A stretch of DNA of 64,000 nucleotides from Pachypanchax playfairii. Lineage: Eukaryota; Chordata; Actinopteri; Cyprinodontiformes; Aplocheilidae. The position numbers and the translations under genes were made by a program. How positions within the stretch are numbered: the stretch's first letter is position 1; each line of letters opens with the position of its first letter. The stretch spans positions 1-64,000 of the forward strand of contig SSNP01000138.1 of the NCBI GenBank assembly GCA_006937955.1. Reading direction: 5' to 3'. The notes below the pieces were generated by a model. It was not told where the DNA came from and searched no databases. It saw only the letters and a list, made by a program, of their open reading frames with translations. Below, piece by piece: positions 42,151 through 53,433 of this stretch.

Positions 42151-45089
42151 AACTAAATAAAACAGCAATAAAAACAATCTACACAAACATCAAACAATCA
42201 GCATGTTCACATTGAAAACTCTGCTGTGGTTCAAATCCAGAATCCAGAGAGAAGCTGGTTTTCAGCAGAACCTTCATCCACTCAGAATACAAGCAGGTCA
42301 ATGTTCCACAGCAGCAACTATAAAAACCTGATCCTGTTTAGATCTGACTGGACAACTGGTTGGATGACCAGAGTCCTCTGACAGGAGGACATGTTAGTGC
42401 TACACAGTTTGCTCTGCTGATCAGCTCGTTACTATCAGAAGAACAATAAATAACAATAAATCAGGACGTGTTTGTTAAATGATGAATATTTCCTCAAAAC
42501 CCAGACTTTATACATGTTTATTTCCTGTTAAATGTAACATTGTTTCCAGACTGAGACAGTTAGCTGTCTCACTGCATTGTTTATACAGAATAAATGTTGT
42601 TACAGCGCAGTGAGCATCTAAAACAAACAGGATTTATAACACTTTTAAATAAGAGATCAACTGTAATTATAAAAAAAAAAAGACCAACGTTTAACTGAAC
42701 ACTTGGGGACAAATAAATAAATAAAAACTGGACAGTTTGTGGCTGTGTAAATAAAACACTCCTGTGTCTGTAGGATTTCATTGTTCGTCAACTCCCAGAT
42801 AAAATGTTTTTATTCTCTTGGATTCTTCTGCTTTTATTGAGTTTATTTATTTAGTTTTAAACCAGAAGTTTTTTGGGATTCAGTTTAAATATCCTGCAGG
42901 TTTAATAACCAGGTTTAATAACGTGGTTAATAAGAAGCTTTCTACACAAGTCCACTTACATTTGGTATTTCTACACATCTGGATTCTACATTTTGACTGC
43001 TGATTCATGAGTTGTTGTTAAATTGTAAAGTGGATGACATCATCATTGGATTTATCTTCACATTTTAAAACCTTTTGTTTTCCTATAAACGAGAGGAGAT
43101 GTTCTGCAGAGTCACTCCACACTTTGATCTGTATTTCTGAATTTGTCTTTGAAGGTAATTCAAAGACATTTTATCCCATTTTCTCATAAGTGTAGCTTTA
43201 TCTGCTGTAGAAAACCCAGTTTCAGTCCCTCCTTTGGGGAAAGCTTTCCTTTTTCAGAGAGAAAATCATTCATATTCATCCTCTACCTGAACTGATTTGC
43301 ATGGCTTTTCATGTTGGCTGTGCATAGTAAGCGTTTCACCACGTCCAGAAGAAAGAAGATTATGTATAAGTATAAATCTCATCGTATTCCTCCACAGAGG
43401 TGGACAGGAAGTTTTCTTTCCAGGGAAACGTTTAATGTCGGGGGTTTAATCAGCGATTGTGATGGAGCTGATGGATTTATACCTCAGATCTTTTGTCCTC
43501 TGTGTCAGAGAAAAGCAGTTTCTGGATCTTGACCGTAATAATGAACCAGGACCAAAACACTGAAATGTAAATGATTCATACTGAAAGGACTTTGAAGAAC
43601 AGCTGATGCAACCCAACAGCCTCTCACTCTCTTTCGTGTAATCCAGTTCAGGGTCCAGTACAGGGTCCTGGACAGTAGTCCAGGTTCCTTGTTCGCTGCA
43701 TGTTCCACACATACACAGACAGATGTGACAAACAACTGCACACGCTCACTCTCACACCTAACTTCAGTTTCTAAACACCATTTATCTTAACGTGGGTTTT
43801 AGGACTGTGGGAGGAAATGGAATCAGACCCAGCTGAGATTCAAGCTGTGATTCTCAGTCACGGAGCTGCAACATGTTAACGACATGGACCCACCCTGAAC
43901 ATGTGTGTGTGTTCTATCATGAGACATTTATATCACTGTATGACATTTATAACACACATTTAAACTGGTTTAATTTTAACATGTCATTAATTCATCCTAA
44001 TGTTTAAATAATAATGTTGCATATTGTAGATGGAACTGGTAGATTTCTGTAAAGCGATCAGCATCATGTGATCATTTATCTGCTCTTTTTGTTTAACATA
44101 AAGTTTAGTTTTCTTTATAAAGCATTTTCCTTTAAAATAGATTGATGTAAATTCCTGACTATCAAACTGAGTCTTTTTCAGGATGTTGGAATCATTTTAG
44201 AAGCTTCTGCACCGTGAAAGTCTACATGGACATGAATGTAGGACAGCATGTATGACTAGTGTTTTCAGAAAGTTGGGATCTTAAAGCTCAAAGACCTTCA
44301 CATATCAGAAGGCCAGTTGTGTATACGTCTTTATTTTTGTGTTATTTTTATGTCCAGTTCTCATAATGTTCCCCCGGATCCTGCTGAAGTGCTTTAGAGG
44401 ATTTGGTTCCTTTTTGTTTCTTGAACATGTTTCCACGTCCTGCGAAAGGCCATCTCATCCTGTGTCCCTCAGGGGGAATGAAGTGGACAGTCCCGGTGAT
44501 TTATCTGCTGGATTGCAGATGGTGCAGAGTGTCTGTTAGCAATTGGTGTAAGCACGAACATATGAATAAGCTGCATGCTTTAAATAAATCATGCAAATAA
44601 TCAATCAGCGTTGTTTTGGAATAGACAAGAAGTCAGACGTGATATGTCAAATGTAAACCTGGGGCTGTTTTCTGACACTGTCATTCTCAAACATCCAGCT
44701 TGTTTTTCTCCCTTTGGACTGGACTGCAATGCTCTGCTTTTACATAACGGACAGTGTTTTTGTGTATCTGCCTGTCTCTCTAAACATGTTTGAGAAGAAG
44801 ATGCAAAGTAAGAAAAAGGATGTGAGACTTGTTTTTGTTAACAATAACTGCTGAGCTGATAATTCTCCTGAGTGCCAGTCTGAACTCCAAGCAGCTGGAT
44901 CCAACCTGTCAGGCAACATTAAGGTTCTGGAAAAAATAAGAACAGACATGGAGGCACATCAGCACGGCCTGAAGGATGCTGGATTGTCATCCTTCTGCTC
45001 AGTCAAGTGTCTGAAAGTGGAAGAAACACAGCTAGAATACAGGCTTTGCTTTTAAAATTACTTTTTGAAAAAAAAGAAATAAAAACCTT

Positions 45090-45345
45090 TCAGTTGCTCT
45101 GAAGGTTGAGCAGGTTGGCTGTTAATCAGAGGGTCACTGGTTTGAATCCCCACTCTGTCACCTTTGGTAAGACACTTTACCCACTTTGCTTGTTTGGTTG
45201 TGGTCAGAGTGCTCAGAGGCTCCAGAGCAGCTGTGGCTGCTCCAAACATGTGAGTGTGTGTGTTAATGGGTGAATGACAGAACTGTAGTGTGAAGTGTTT
45301 GTGAGTCTGATTAAAGTGTTGTACAAGTACACGCTATTTCAAATA
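45090..45345 (+). mobile_element. tRNA-derived SINE-like element
   Basis: GGTTTGAATCCCCACTCTGT (45139-45158) is a pol III B-box-like sequence, preceded by an A-box-like GGTTGGCTGTTAATCAG. Then comes the fish SINE body (AAGACACTTTACCCACTTTG, GTTAATGGGTGAATGACAGA) and a tail GTGTTGTACAAGTACACGCT. It is related to the fragments at 1372-1600 and 20925-21060. Not a functional tRNA: no cloverleaf. Confidence 0.7.
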
Positions 45346-45436
45346 GTCATCAAAAAGTCTTCTGAAGTAACAGAAATAAAGAAAGAGAAGATCGATCTAC
45401 AGACAATGATGAACACCTAAAACTGTCTGAGCCACA

Positions 45437-46338
45437 GTACAGTGTAGTGCTGTAGAGTACAATACAATGTAGTACAGTAAAGTGCAGTAGGGTACAGTAC
45501 AATACAATGTAGTACAGTAAAGTGCAGTAGGGTACAGTACAATACAATGTAGTACAGTACAGTAGAGTACAGTAGAGTACAGTAGAGTACAGTAGAGTAC
45601 AGTAGAGTACAGTATAGTACAGTGTATTACAGTACAGTAGAGTACAGTACAGTGTAGTAGGGTACAGTACAGAGCAATGTATTTCAGTACAGTGTAGTAC
45701 AGTACAGTACAGTAGAGTAGAGTACAGTATAGTACAGTACAGTAGAGTACAGTAGAGTACAGTATAGTACAGTGTAGTACAGTATAGTACAGTGTAGTAC
45801 AATACAGTACAGTAGAATACAGTATAGTACAGTGTAGTACAGTAGAGTAGAGTACAGTAGAGTACAGTAGAGTACAGTATAGTACAGTGTAGTACAGTGT
45901 AGTACAGTACAGTACAGTAGAGTAGAGTACAGTACAGTAGAGTACAGTAGAGTACAGTAGAGTACAGTGTAGTACAATACAGTACAGTAGAATACAGTAT
46001 AGTACAGTGTAGTACAGTACAGTACAGTACAGTACAGTACAGAGTACAGTACAGTACAGTACAGTACAGTACAGTAGTACAGTAAGTACAGTAGTACAGT
46101 ATAGTACAGTATAGTACAGTACAGTACAGTACAGTACAGTAGAGTACAGTATAGTACAGTACAGTAGAGTACAGTATAGTACAGTACAGTACAGTACAGT
46201 ATAGTACAGTACAGTATAGTACAGTATAGTACAGTGTAGTACAGTACAGTACAGTACAGTATAGTACAGTGTAGTACAGTACAGTACAGTACAGTACAGT
46301 ACAGTATAGTACAGTATAGTACACTGTAGTACAGTGCA
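45437..46338. repeat. Degenerate pentanucleotide array (AGTAC)n, about 900 bp
   Basis: Repeating AGTAC with AGTAG, AGTAT and AGTGT variants and a few frame slips. The minus strand is open for over 300 codons as a TVLYC-type five-residue repeat only because a 5-bp period gives a 15-bp codon cycle. Confidence 0.97.
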
Positions 46339-47818
46339 GTCCTCTTTTACAGACAGTTCTGCAGGCTGCTCACAGCATCAGCCGTGCTCAGCTCCTCCAC
46401 AGAGAATGGATATGCTACGATGGATCAAGTCAGTGTTTCAGTATCAAGATGTGGAGATATGGTCCTGAAGAAGTGTTAGATGAAGATCTTAGTGTAAAAA
46501 AATCTCTGAACTCACCTCTAAAACTCTGAAGAAATATACTTTCACTCAGAATGTCTAGAGAAAGTTGCAGTAATGAACAACAGAGTGAGAAGGTCATAGT
46601 CCTTTGTTCAGTAAATACATCACAACTCAAGTGATTTCTAATATTTTGTTATGTGATCAGGTGATTTCATACCTGCCTGTAGAACCACCCCTTACACGTG
46701 CTGTTGAATACAGAGGGAGGGTGATACACAACTGCCCCCCTCCCCGAGTCCAGCCTTTTAAGTTTTAATGTTTAAGACTTCCCAGTTCAGTTCTAGTCCA
46801 CTCTGAACAGAAACACTTCTGTTCTTTTCAGGGCTTTTATTGTGAAAGATGTGCAATATACTGTTTTGAAGACAAGTAGGAGGAAAAAAACTCCCCTTTA
46901 ACTTGTGACCTCTTCACCTTCCTCATTCTAAGCCAGTAGTTTATCAGAATTAAGACATTTAGGTTGACCTGCTTAAGAATCAATACGTATGGGAGACCTT
47001 GCAGAAACCCTGTAGTTCTATACAGTCTCTTCTGTAAACATAATTATTTTAATTGAACAAAAAGAACATCTTACAGTTTTCAATACAGATTAAAACATAT
47101 TTAAGTGTGAAAAGAAGGTCCACATGTATCTGTATTTCAGGGGGCGGTGCCATCTTAAAGTTTCCAATTAGAATTCTGTTTACACCAGAAAGTCCATCAG
47201 AGGTGGTAGACAGACCTAATGGGTGAAAAATCTGTAAAAACTCTTAGTTACAGTTTAGAAACAGAACGTCAGAGACAATCCTGGGATGTTTCCTGCAGGA
47301 GGAAGGAGATCTGTGCATGTCTGAACAGAGGCTGTAAGTTTAGATTTACTGTGCAGCTTTTGGTGTGAATCCCATCTCACCTCCCGCCAGTTTGCCCTGT
47401 GTGTTTGTTTCTTCTCTGCTGAGGCAGGACATGTCCAGTTTAATCTTTCTTTCTGTTTATCTTTGTTCCATTAAGTTATAATATTTTGTTTTACTGCTTT
47501 TAACTGTTTCGGACCAATTTCTCTTCAAAAAGAGAGTAAGATGTCCACGAATAAGAAGCAGAATCTTAGAATCATTGCAGCGGATCATCTTCCTCCATCT
47601 CACCCTGAACCCAGTATTAGGACTGTACCAGATAATAAGAACAAGATGTTACCACTGTAACATGTTACATGGTCAAAAAGTGTCATTTTTAGGATAAATA
47701 ATAACAACAGGTTTCTGTGATGGCACTGGCAGAAAAGCAGTAAGGGCTTATGGTTTATTGTGGTGGATCAGTCACAGCCTGTACCAGATGCCCAGCTTTG
47801 ATCCAACAGCAACACCGC

Positions 47819-48079
47819 AGGTCATCTGCAGCCTCATGTGCAGGTCATCTGCAGCCTCATGTGCAGGTCATCTGCAGCCTCATGTGCAGGTCATCTGCAG
47901 CCTCATGTGCAGGTCATCTGCAGCCTCATGTGCAGGTCATCTGCAGCTTCATGTGAAGGTCATATGCAGCCTCATGTGCAGCCTCATGTGCAGCCTCATG
48001 TGCAGCCTCATGTGCAGCCTCATGTGCAGCCTCATGTGCAGCCTCATGTGCAGGTCATCTGCAGCTTCTTGTGCAGGTC
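47819..48079. repeat. Minisatellite with 23-bp units switching to 12-bp units
   Basis: About six units of GGTCATCTGCAGCCTCATGTGCA (47818-47970) are followed by about seven units of GCCTCATGTGCA (47970-48050), then a return to the longer unit. The short unit is the second half of the long one. Confidence 0.93.
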
Positions 48080-50059
48080 ATGTGATGGTGTTTATATGTT
48101 GAGAGTTTTTTTGTGTTGCTGCTCGGTGACTCCTGAAAAATAATTGTAAATTATTTCTGTAATTATAGAATAATTAACATTAAACAGTTGTGTTAAATTT
48201 AAATCAGAAATTTCCATTTTTCTTTGTACAACTCAGTGATGTCTGTGCTGCTGCTAGATCAGGTTCCTGTCACTGGTTCCCATAGCAACAGATGCACACT
48301 GTCATCATGTAACATTACCTGCAAGCTAACGTTACAACCTGTATCCTAATAAATATCACTACAGTAATTTTCCTTGCGTTATCATGATGTAACATTGAAG
48401 TTGTATCACTCACCTCTACCTGTCGTCCTCCTCTGTCACATCGACCCTCTGTGTATCCATCACCCTAACATCCACAAACTTTCTTTGTTTCCAAACATAA
48501 TCAGTCTCACAATCATATTAAAAACTTTCTCTCTCTCTCCTGCAGCATCACTCAGATCACTCGTCATATCCGAGAAGTGGAATAACTAACAAACACAAAT
48601 TCTTTTGTTTATATTGTTTAGCTTCTTTAAATTGGACAGTTTAGGTTTTTAAAGGACATGACGACCACACAAAACTAGATATTTTATGAAATTTGTTAAT
48701 TTATATCATTTATAGTTTGTACGTATTTTCATGTACATATATAAAAACATTAGTTTAAGAGTTACTAAGACTTGGGAATGTACTGATTAGCATGTAATGG
48801 TCTGAGACCTGGATGATCACATGTTTTGACCAGTGAAAAATTCACAAACTACTTAAGACCCTTTTTACATGAATTTGTGAATGAATGATGTTGAGATGTC
48901 ATGTTATATGTTTACTGTTAAATGGTAAATATTGAGTTAATCTGGATTAAATCGGCATATTTCCAGGTTATTTATCTACCTGGTTAGTTCTGGAGCTGCT
49001 TTGCTGCACCTTCAGTTTCTGTCCAGTTCAGATTCATTAGATGTTTTTATTATTCTGTAGAACCACAATAGAAAAGCATTGTCTGATTTTTATTTATTTC
49101 TTTTCATTTTTTTTTCAATTATTTTTGTCAATTTCAGGTTATTTCATTGATCTTCCCTTACCAACAGTTGTGTCCACATCTGTATTATGTTCGCATGAAT
49201 GTGGAAAATAGCCCAGCGACTCGCTCAGTTTCTGCAGAACAGAGACAGCAGAGAGGAGGTGGAGGAGCAGGGGGAGAGCACATCAGCAAGGAAGCAAAAG
49301 TGCAAAATGTGCAGGACAGAAATAGAACGATATCGTATACACTGGAAAGGTTAGAGCAGTAACAGATTTCAGATCTAAGGGTCTGCATTTGCCCAGATGT
49401 TTGTCTTCTTATCGTTTGACTGGATTTACTTTGTTTTCAAGTTGAAGATCAGTTATTAGAAACCAGTTTTCTTCTCTGCAGGAACATCTTGATGCCCGTT
49501 TGTTAAAAATAAGAATTCCATGACAAGGACCTAATTAATTTGTGTAAGACTAATACTCAAAGGGATATTTATCATGCCAGTTGCCTGGTGTCTGCAGGCA
49601 GCTGCTGGCCATTAGCCATTGGTTTGATTTTGAGTCTCTCAATGACTCATTTGTTCTTTCGGTATTCAGATGAGGAGAGCTGAGAGAGCAGTGTTCTTTT
49701 CCCTGTGCCTCCTCGCAGTGTAATTTGTCTTGACATATTCAGGGTCGGTGACAGGGGATGTAAGGTTAGGAGACACTCTCATTTGTTTGCAAAGGTAAAC
49801 AGCCATTATTCCCAAAGGTGTGAGCCAAACTGTCTGATGGATGTCTGGATTGTGTTACTTACATGAAGATCACTGATGAAAATTCAGCTAACTTAGACTG
49901 CTCTCGCTGTAAGACGCATCGTATCACTTCCTGTTGGTCTCAGTTGAACTGTCTGAAGGTTGTGTGTTCGAGTCTCTGGGCATTTTTCACTCCAACCCTT
50001 TTTCAAATCTTTCACTTAATAGTCCATAAGCACTTCAGTTGCAGTTGTTTCACATCCTC

Positions 50060-50290
50060 TCTCTAATCTGTGCTGCTCAGGATGGAAGATTATGTTGAAT
50101 TGATCAACCCATCAGCTGGTTTTTACTGATTGGCATTTCATAACTGACTGTATCTGTGTATTATTTACAGATGATATCAATGTTTTCATGAATCTGGAGT
50201 ATTGATGGGAATTCTACTTGATGTTCCTGTAAAATGTTTTGAAATGAGCTTTTATTATGACCTGGAGCATAATAAATAAAACTGAACTGA
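50060..50290 (+). repeat. Decayed retroelement-like tail
   Basis: Shares GTGCTGCTCAGGATGGAAGA-type wording with 5830-5850 and a tail ending AATAAATAAAACTGAACTGA that resembles the common fish '...taaataaaattgaattga' repeat end. Low conservation. Confidence 0.45.
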
Positions 50291-50540
50291 TTTTTTGTTG
50301 TTGCTTGTTATTTAAAGGAATTTGTATTTACTGTATTGTAAATCAAATATTGAAATTATTATGAATTTTGCAATAAATTTTAAATTAATTTAATAACCTC
50401 TCAACCCTGTTTCTCCTGTTCTTGCTTTAAGGTCTTTGCTTGGCAGTGAATGTCTCGTCACCTCGCTGTAAGGTTGGAGGCCAGTTGAAGTCGGGTCAAT
50501 AACTGCTACAGTAATGCGGGCTTCGGTTGCAGGCTGGAAG

Positions 50541-52322
50541 ATGAACTTGGGTGCGCTCCTTAACGGATTGCTGGTCTCTATAGTTGCAGCCCTGCTGTGG
50601 AAGTACTCCAAGCTGAGTGAACATGCTGCCCTGCTGGAGGAGGAACTCCATATGACGCAACAGTCCCAGGAGGTCTCTCTGGCCCGCATTGACTACCATG
50701 TCGCCTTGCAGTCTCTTCAGGAACATGGTACTCGCATGGTATGCACGGGCAAGATGCACACCGACCGCATCTGTCGCTTTGACTATCTGTGCTATTCCTC
50801 GGAGGCAGAGGAGTTCGTGTTCTTCCACTCCAACTCCTCTGTCATGCTGCCTAATCTTGGGTCTAGGCGTTTCCAACCTGCTTTGCTGGATTTATCTTCA
50901 GTGGAGGATCACAACACCCAGTACTTCAACTTCTTAGAACTCCCAGCTGCAGCTTTAAAGTTTATGTCTAAGCCTGTTTTTGTACCAGACGTGACTCTGA
51001 TTCTGAACAGGTTTAATCCTGATAACCTAATGCATGTATTCCATGATGACCTACTCCCAGCCTTCTATACCATGAAGCAGTATTCTGACATGGATGATGA
51101 GGCTCGTCTCGTGTTCATGGAGGGCTGGGGTGAAGGGCCACACTTTGACCTCTACCGACTTCTCAGCAGCAAGCAGCCACTGCTTAAAGAACAGCTGAAA
51201 AACTTTGGAAAACTAATGTGTTTTACTAAATCTTATGTTGGCCTGTCCAAAATGACTACCTGGTACCAGTACGGGTTCGTCCAACCACAAGGGCCTAAAG
51301 CCAACATCTTGGTCTCAGGGAATGAGATCAGGCAGTTTGCCAAGACTCTCGTGGAGAAAATGAACATCACAGTGGTGGAGGGGGCAGGGAAAGATGGAGG
51401 AAGTTCTGAGCAGGAAAAGGATAGAGAGAAGAAAGATGAATACATTGTAGTTTTCAGCCGTTCAACGACAAGGCTAATACTGAATGAAGCCGAGCTAATC
51501 ATGGCACTGGCTCAAGAGTTCCAGAAGAGAGTAATCACAGTATCTTTGGAGGAACAGTCTTTTTTTAATATCATCCAGGTGATCCGTGGTGCTTCCATGT
51601 TAGTCAGCATGCATGGAGCTCAGCTTATCACCTCACTCTTCCTCCCCAGAGGTGCTGTTGTTGTAGAGCTGTTTCCCTTTGCTGTGAATCCTGAGCAGTA
51701 CACGCCATACAAAACCCTTGCCTCCCTTCCAGGCATGGATCTTCACTATGTCTCTTGGAGGAACATGAAAGAAGAGAATACTGTAACCCATCCAAATAGA
51801 CCCTGGGAACAAGGCGGAATATCCCATTTGGAAAAAGACGAGCAGGAGCGAATCCTGGCGAGTAAGGACGTCCCAAGGCACTTGTGTTGCCGTAACCCAG
51901 AGTGGCTCTTCCGAATTTACCAGGACACTTTGGTAGACATCCCATCCTTTCTCAGTGTGCTCAGAGATGCAATGAAGGCCAAACCCAACTTGAAGAAGGC
52001 CAAGATAGCGAGCACAGTCCATCCTGGCCGGGTCAGAGAAGCCCGTTGTCAGACTTCAGTTCAAACGTCTAATGAAGCAAAGCTCACAGTCTCTTGGCAG
52101 ATCCCATGGAATCTGAAATACCTGAAAGTAAGAGAAGTGAAGTACGAGGTCTGGATACAGGAACAGGGAGAGAACACCTACATGCCTTATATTCTTCCCC
52201 AGCAGAACTACACTTTCTCTGAAAATATAAAGCCCTTCACCACCTACCTGGTATGGGTGAGGTGCATCTTCAACAAGAACCTTCTGGGTCCTTTTGCAGA
52301 AGTTCTTACTTGCCGGACGTAA
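50541..52322 (+). CDS. pomgnt2: Protein O-linked-mannose beta-1,4-N-acetylglucosaminyltransferase 2
   Basis: A single coding exon of 593 residues (human about 580). An in-frame ATG at 50514 would add nine residues; 50541 is chosen because MNLGALLNGLLVSIVAALLW aligns with the family N-terminus. Seen: a type II membrane anchor at about residues 3-20; a GT61-family catalytic region with TDRICRF, MLPNLGSRRFQPALLDLS, RFNPDNLMHVFHDDLLP, FMEGWGEG, TTWYQYGFVQPQGPKANILV, MLVSMHGAQL and HLCCRNPEWLFRIYQDT; and a C-terminal FN3-like domain (TVSWQIPWNLKYLKV to WVRCIFN). NxS/T sites include NSS, NIT and NYT. Known: in the ER it adds beta-1,4-GlcNAc to O-mannose on alpha-dystroglycan (core M3), upstream of matriglycan; human loss causes dystroglycanopathy. 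Odd: a lysine/glutamate-rich stretch (SSEQEKDREKKDEY) longer than in human before the YIVVFSR strand. Confidence 0.96.
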   Translation: MNLGALLNGLLVSIVAALLWKYSKLSEHAALLEEELHMTQQSQEVSLARIDYHVALQSLQEHGTRMVCTGKMHTDRICRFDYLCYSSEAEEFVFFHSNSSVMLPNLGSRRFQPALLDLSSVEDHNTQYFNFLELPAAALKFMSKPVFVPDVTLILNRFNPDNLMHVFHDDLLPAFYTMKQYSDMDDEARLVFMEGWGEGPHFDLYRLLSSKQPLLKEQLKNFGKLMCFTKSYVGLSKMTTWYQYGFVQPQGPKANILVSGNEIRQFAKTLVEKMNITVVEGAGKDGGSSEQEKDREKKDEYIVVFSRSTTRLILNEAELIMALAQEFQKRVITVSLEEQSFFNIIQVIRGASMLVSMHGAQLITSLFLPRGAVVVELFPFAVNPEQYTPYKTLASLPGMDLHYVSWRNMKEENTVTHPNRPWEQGGISHLEKDEQERILASKDVPRHLCCRNPEWLFRIYQDTLVDIPSFLSVLRDAMKAKPNLKKAKIASTVHPGRVREARCQTSVQTSNEAKLTVSWQIPWNLKYLKVREVKYEVWIQEQGENTYMPYILPQQNYTFSENIKPFTTYLVWVRCIFNKNLLGPFAEVLTCRT

Positions 52323-52494
52323 GACAAAATAGGACCAGTTTATTGCTTTGCTGCAATCAGGCGACTGATTACAGTCCAGTGGTGGTTAGTTAATGATGTG
52401 AGGCTTTTTTGGAGGATACATTTTAGTCTTTGCACAGGGATGTTTCCTACCCAACGAACTTCAGAACCACCTCCGAAGTTCTACTAAAGACTAA

Positions 52495-53107
52495 GGGTTC
52501 ATTCACACCAGCCCTGTATAGTCCGCATGAATCGAACTTTAGTTTGTTTGCACAGAAAGTCTGGTTCGTTTGGGGAGGTGTGAACGGGCAACCGAACTCT
52601 AATTCGGATCAAACAATCGAACTCTAGTCCGCCTAAAAACGTGGGTCTCAGTTCGATTGAAACAAACTAGTGCGGTTTGATTGCATGTGTGAATGCAACC
52701 GAACCGAGACCGCACTAAAAGCAGGAAGTGGACTATATTGTGCAGCCGTCTCAGCCGCCTCGTGTAGTTCTCTACTTCGTTATCTGCTCATCCTGAGACC
52801 GGTGCTGCAGAATATTGATCTGGTACATTCACCAAACACAAAAGATCCCAAAACCACCAGAATCTGCTGCTACTCCAACTTGTCTAAGTTTGTTTATGTT
52901 TCACTCACCAGGAAGTGCAGTAACAAGTAGTGCAGAAACTCTACAGCGCCACCACAGGCGGGGGTGTAACATGCTCCAAAGGTTATTTGGTTCGGTTCAG
53001 AGAGTGCAGTGTGAATCCAAACCACACCAACTAAAAACAGCAACAATGTTCCAATTTTGGTCCCCAATCGAACCCAGTCCACCGGACTATCAGGTGTGAA
53101 TACAACC
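52495..53107. mobile_element. PIF/Harbinger-like MITE with TAA target duplication
   Basis: Ends GGGTTCATTCACACC and, inverted, GGTGTGAATACAACC, flanked by TAA at 52492-52494 and 53108-53110. The interior repeats the TTCGGTT/AACCGAA and GTGTGAA themes and has no transposase. The 3-bp TWA duplication is the mark of PIF/Harbinger. Confidence 0.75.
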
Positions 53108-53306
53108 TAAAGCTGAAAGCTGTAGAGAATCAGAAGGTATTTTTCTTGTATTTATTAAAGAGAGAAGCGCTGAACAAATTCTCTACTGATAGTTCAAATC
53201 AGCAAATTTATTTATGTGAAGATTAATATATTACATTTTTAGGGTTAGTCTAAAGATTCTTACGTATTCTTAGTATGCAATGTAGCTTGTCAGTGGTAAG
53301 CAGAAG

Positions 53307-53433
53307 AGATTTTAGATCAGCAAGATTTTAGGACACTTTGGTAGACATCCCATCCTTTCTCAGTGTGCTCGGAGATGCAATGAAGGCCAAACCCAACTTG
53401 AAGAAGGCCAAGATTTTAGATCAGCAAGATTTT
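53307..53433 (+). repeat. 81-bp copy of pomgnt2 coding exon between 23-bp direct repeats
   Basis: 53330-53410 equals 51922-52002 with one change (A to G at 53371), same orientation, 1408 bp away. It is flanked on both sides by the same 23 bp (AGATTTTAGATCAGCAAGAT plus TTT; 53307-53329 and 53411-53433). The source is followed by AGAT, which is also how the flanking repeat begins. Confidence 0.97.

Larger units (their letters stand above)
40929..50446 (+). other. pomgnt2 5' intron (predicted)
   Basis: About 9.5 kb from the donor at 40928 to an acceptor GCTTGGCAG at 50446 (an alternative AG is at 50431). Holds an RTE relic, a SINE, a 0.9-kb pentanucleotide array, a 23/12-bp minisatellite and a retroelement-like tail. 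42150-45090, 46340-47818 and 48080-50060 hold nothing I can assign. Confidence 0.45.

Noticed and set aside
45120..45165. Possible tRNA gene (B-box-like GGTTTGAATCC)
   Set aside because: No cloverleaf or acceptor stem; the context is a SINE body.
45350..46324. 324-codon minus-strand open frame
   Set aside because: Product of the 5-bp satellite; no composition or start context of a gene.
47540..47659. Short frame MSTNKKQNLRIIAADHLPPS
   Set aside because: About 40 codons, no homology, no supporting signals.
49147..49362. Gly/Arg-rich plus-strand frame as an extra pomgnt2 exon
   Set aside because: pomgnt2 coding begins within the single exon at 50541; no splice pair links this segment to it convincingly.
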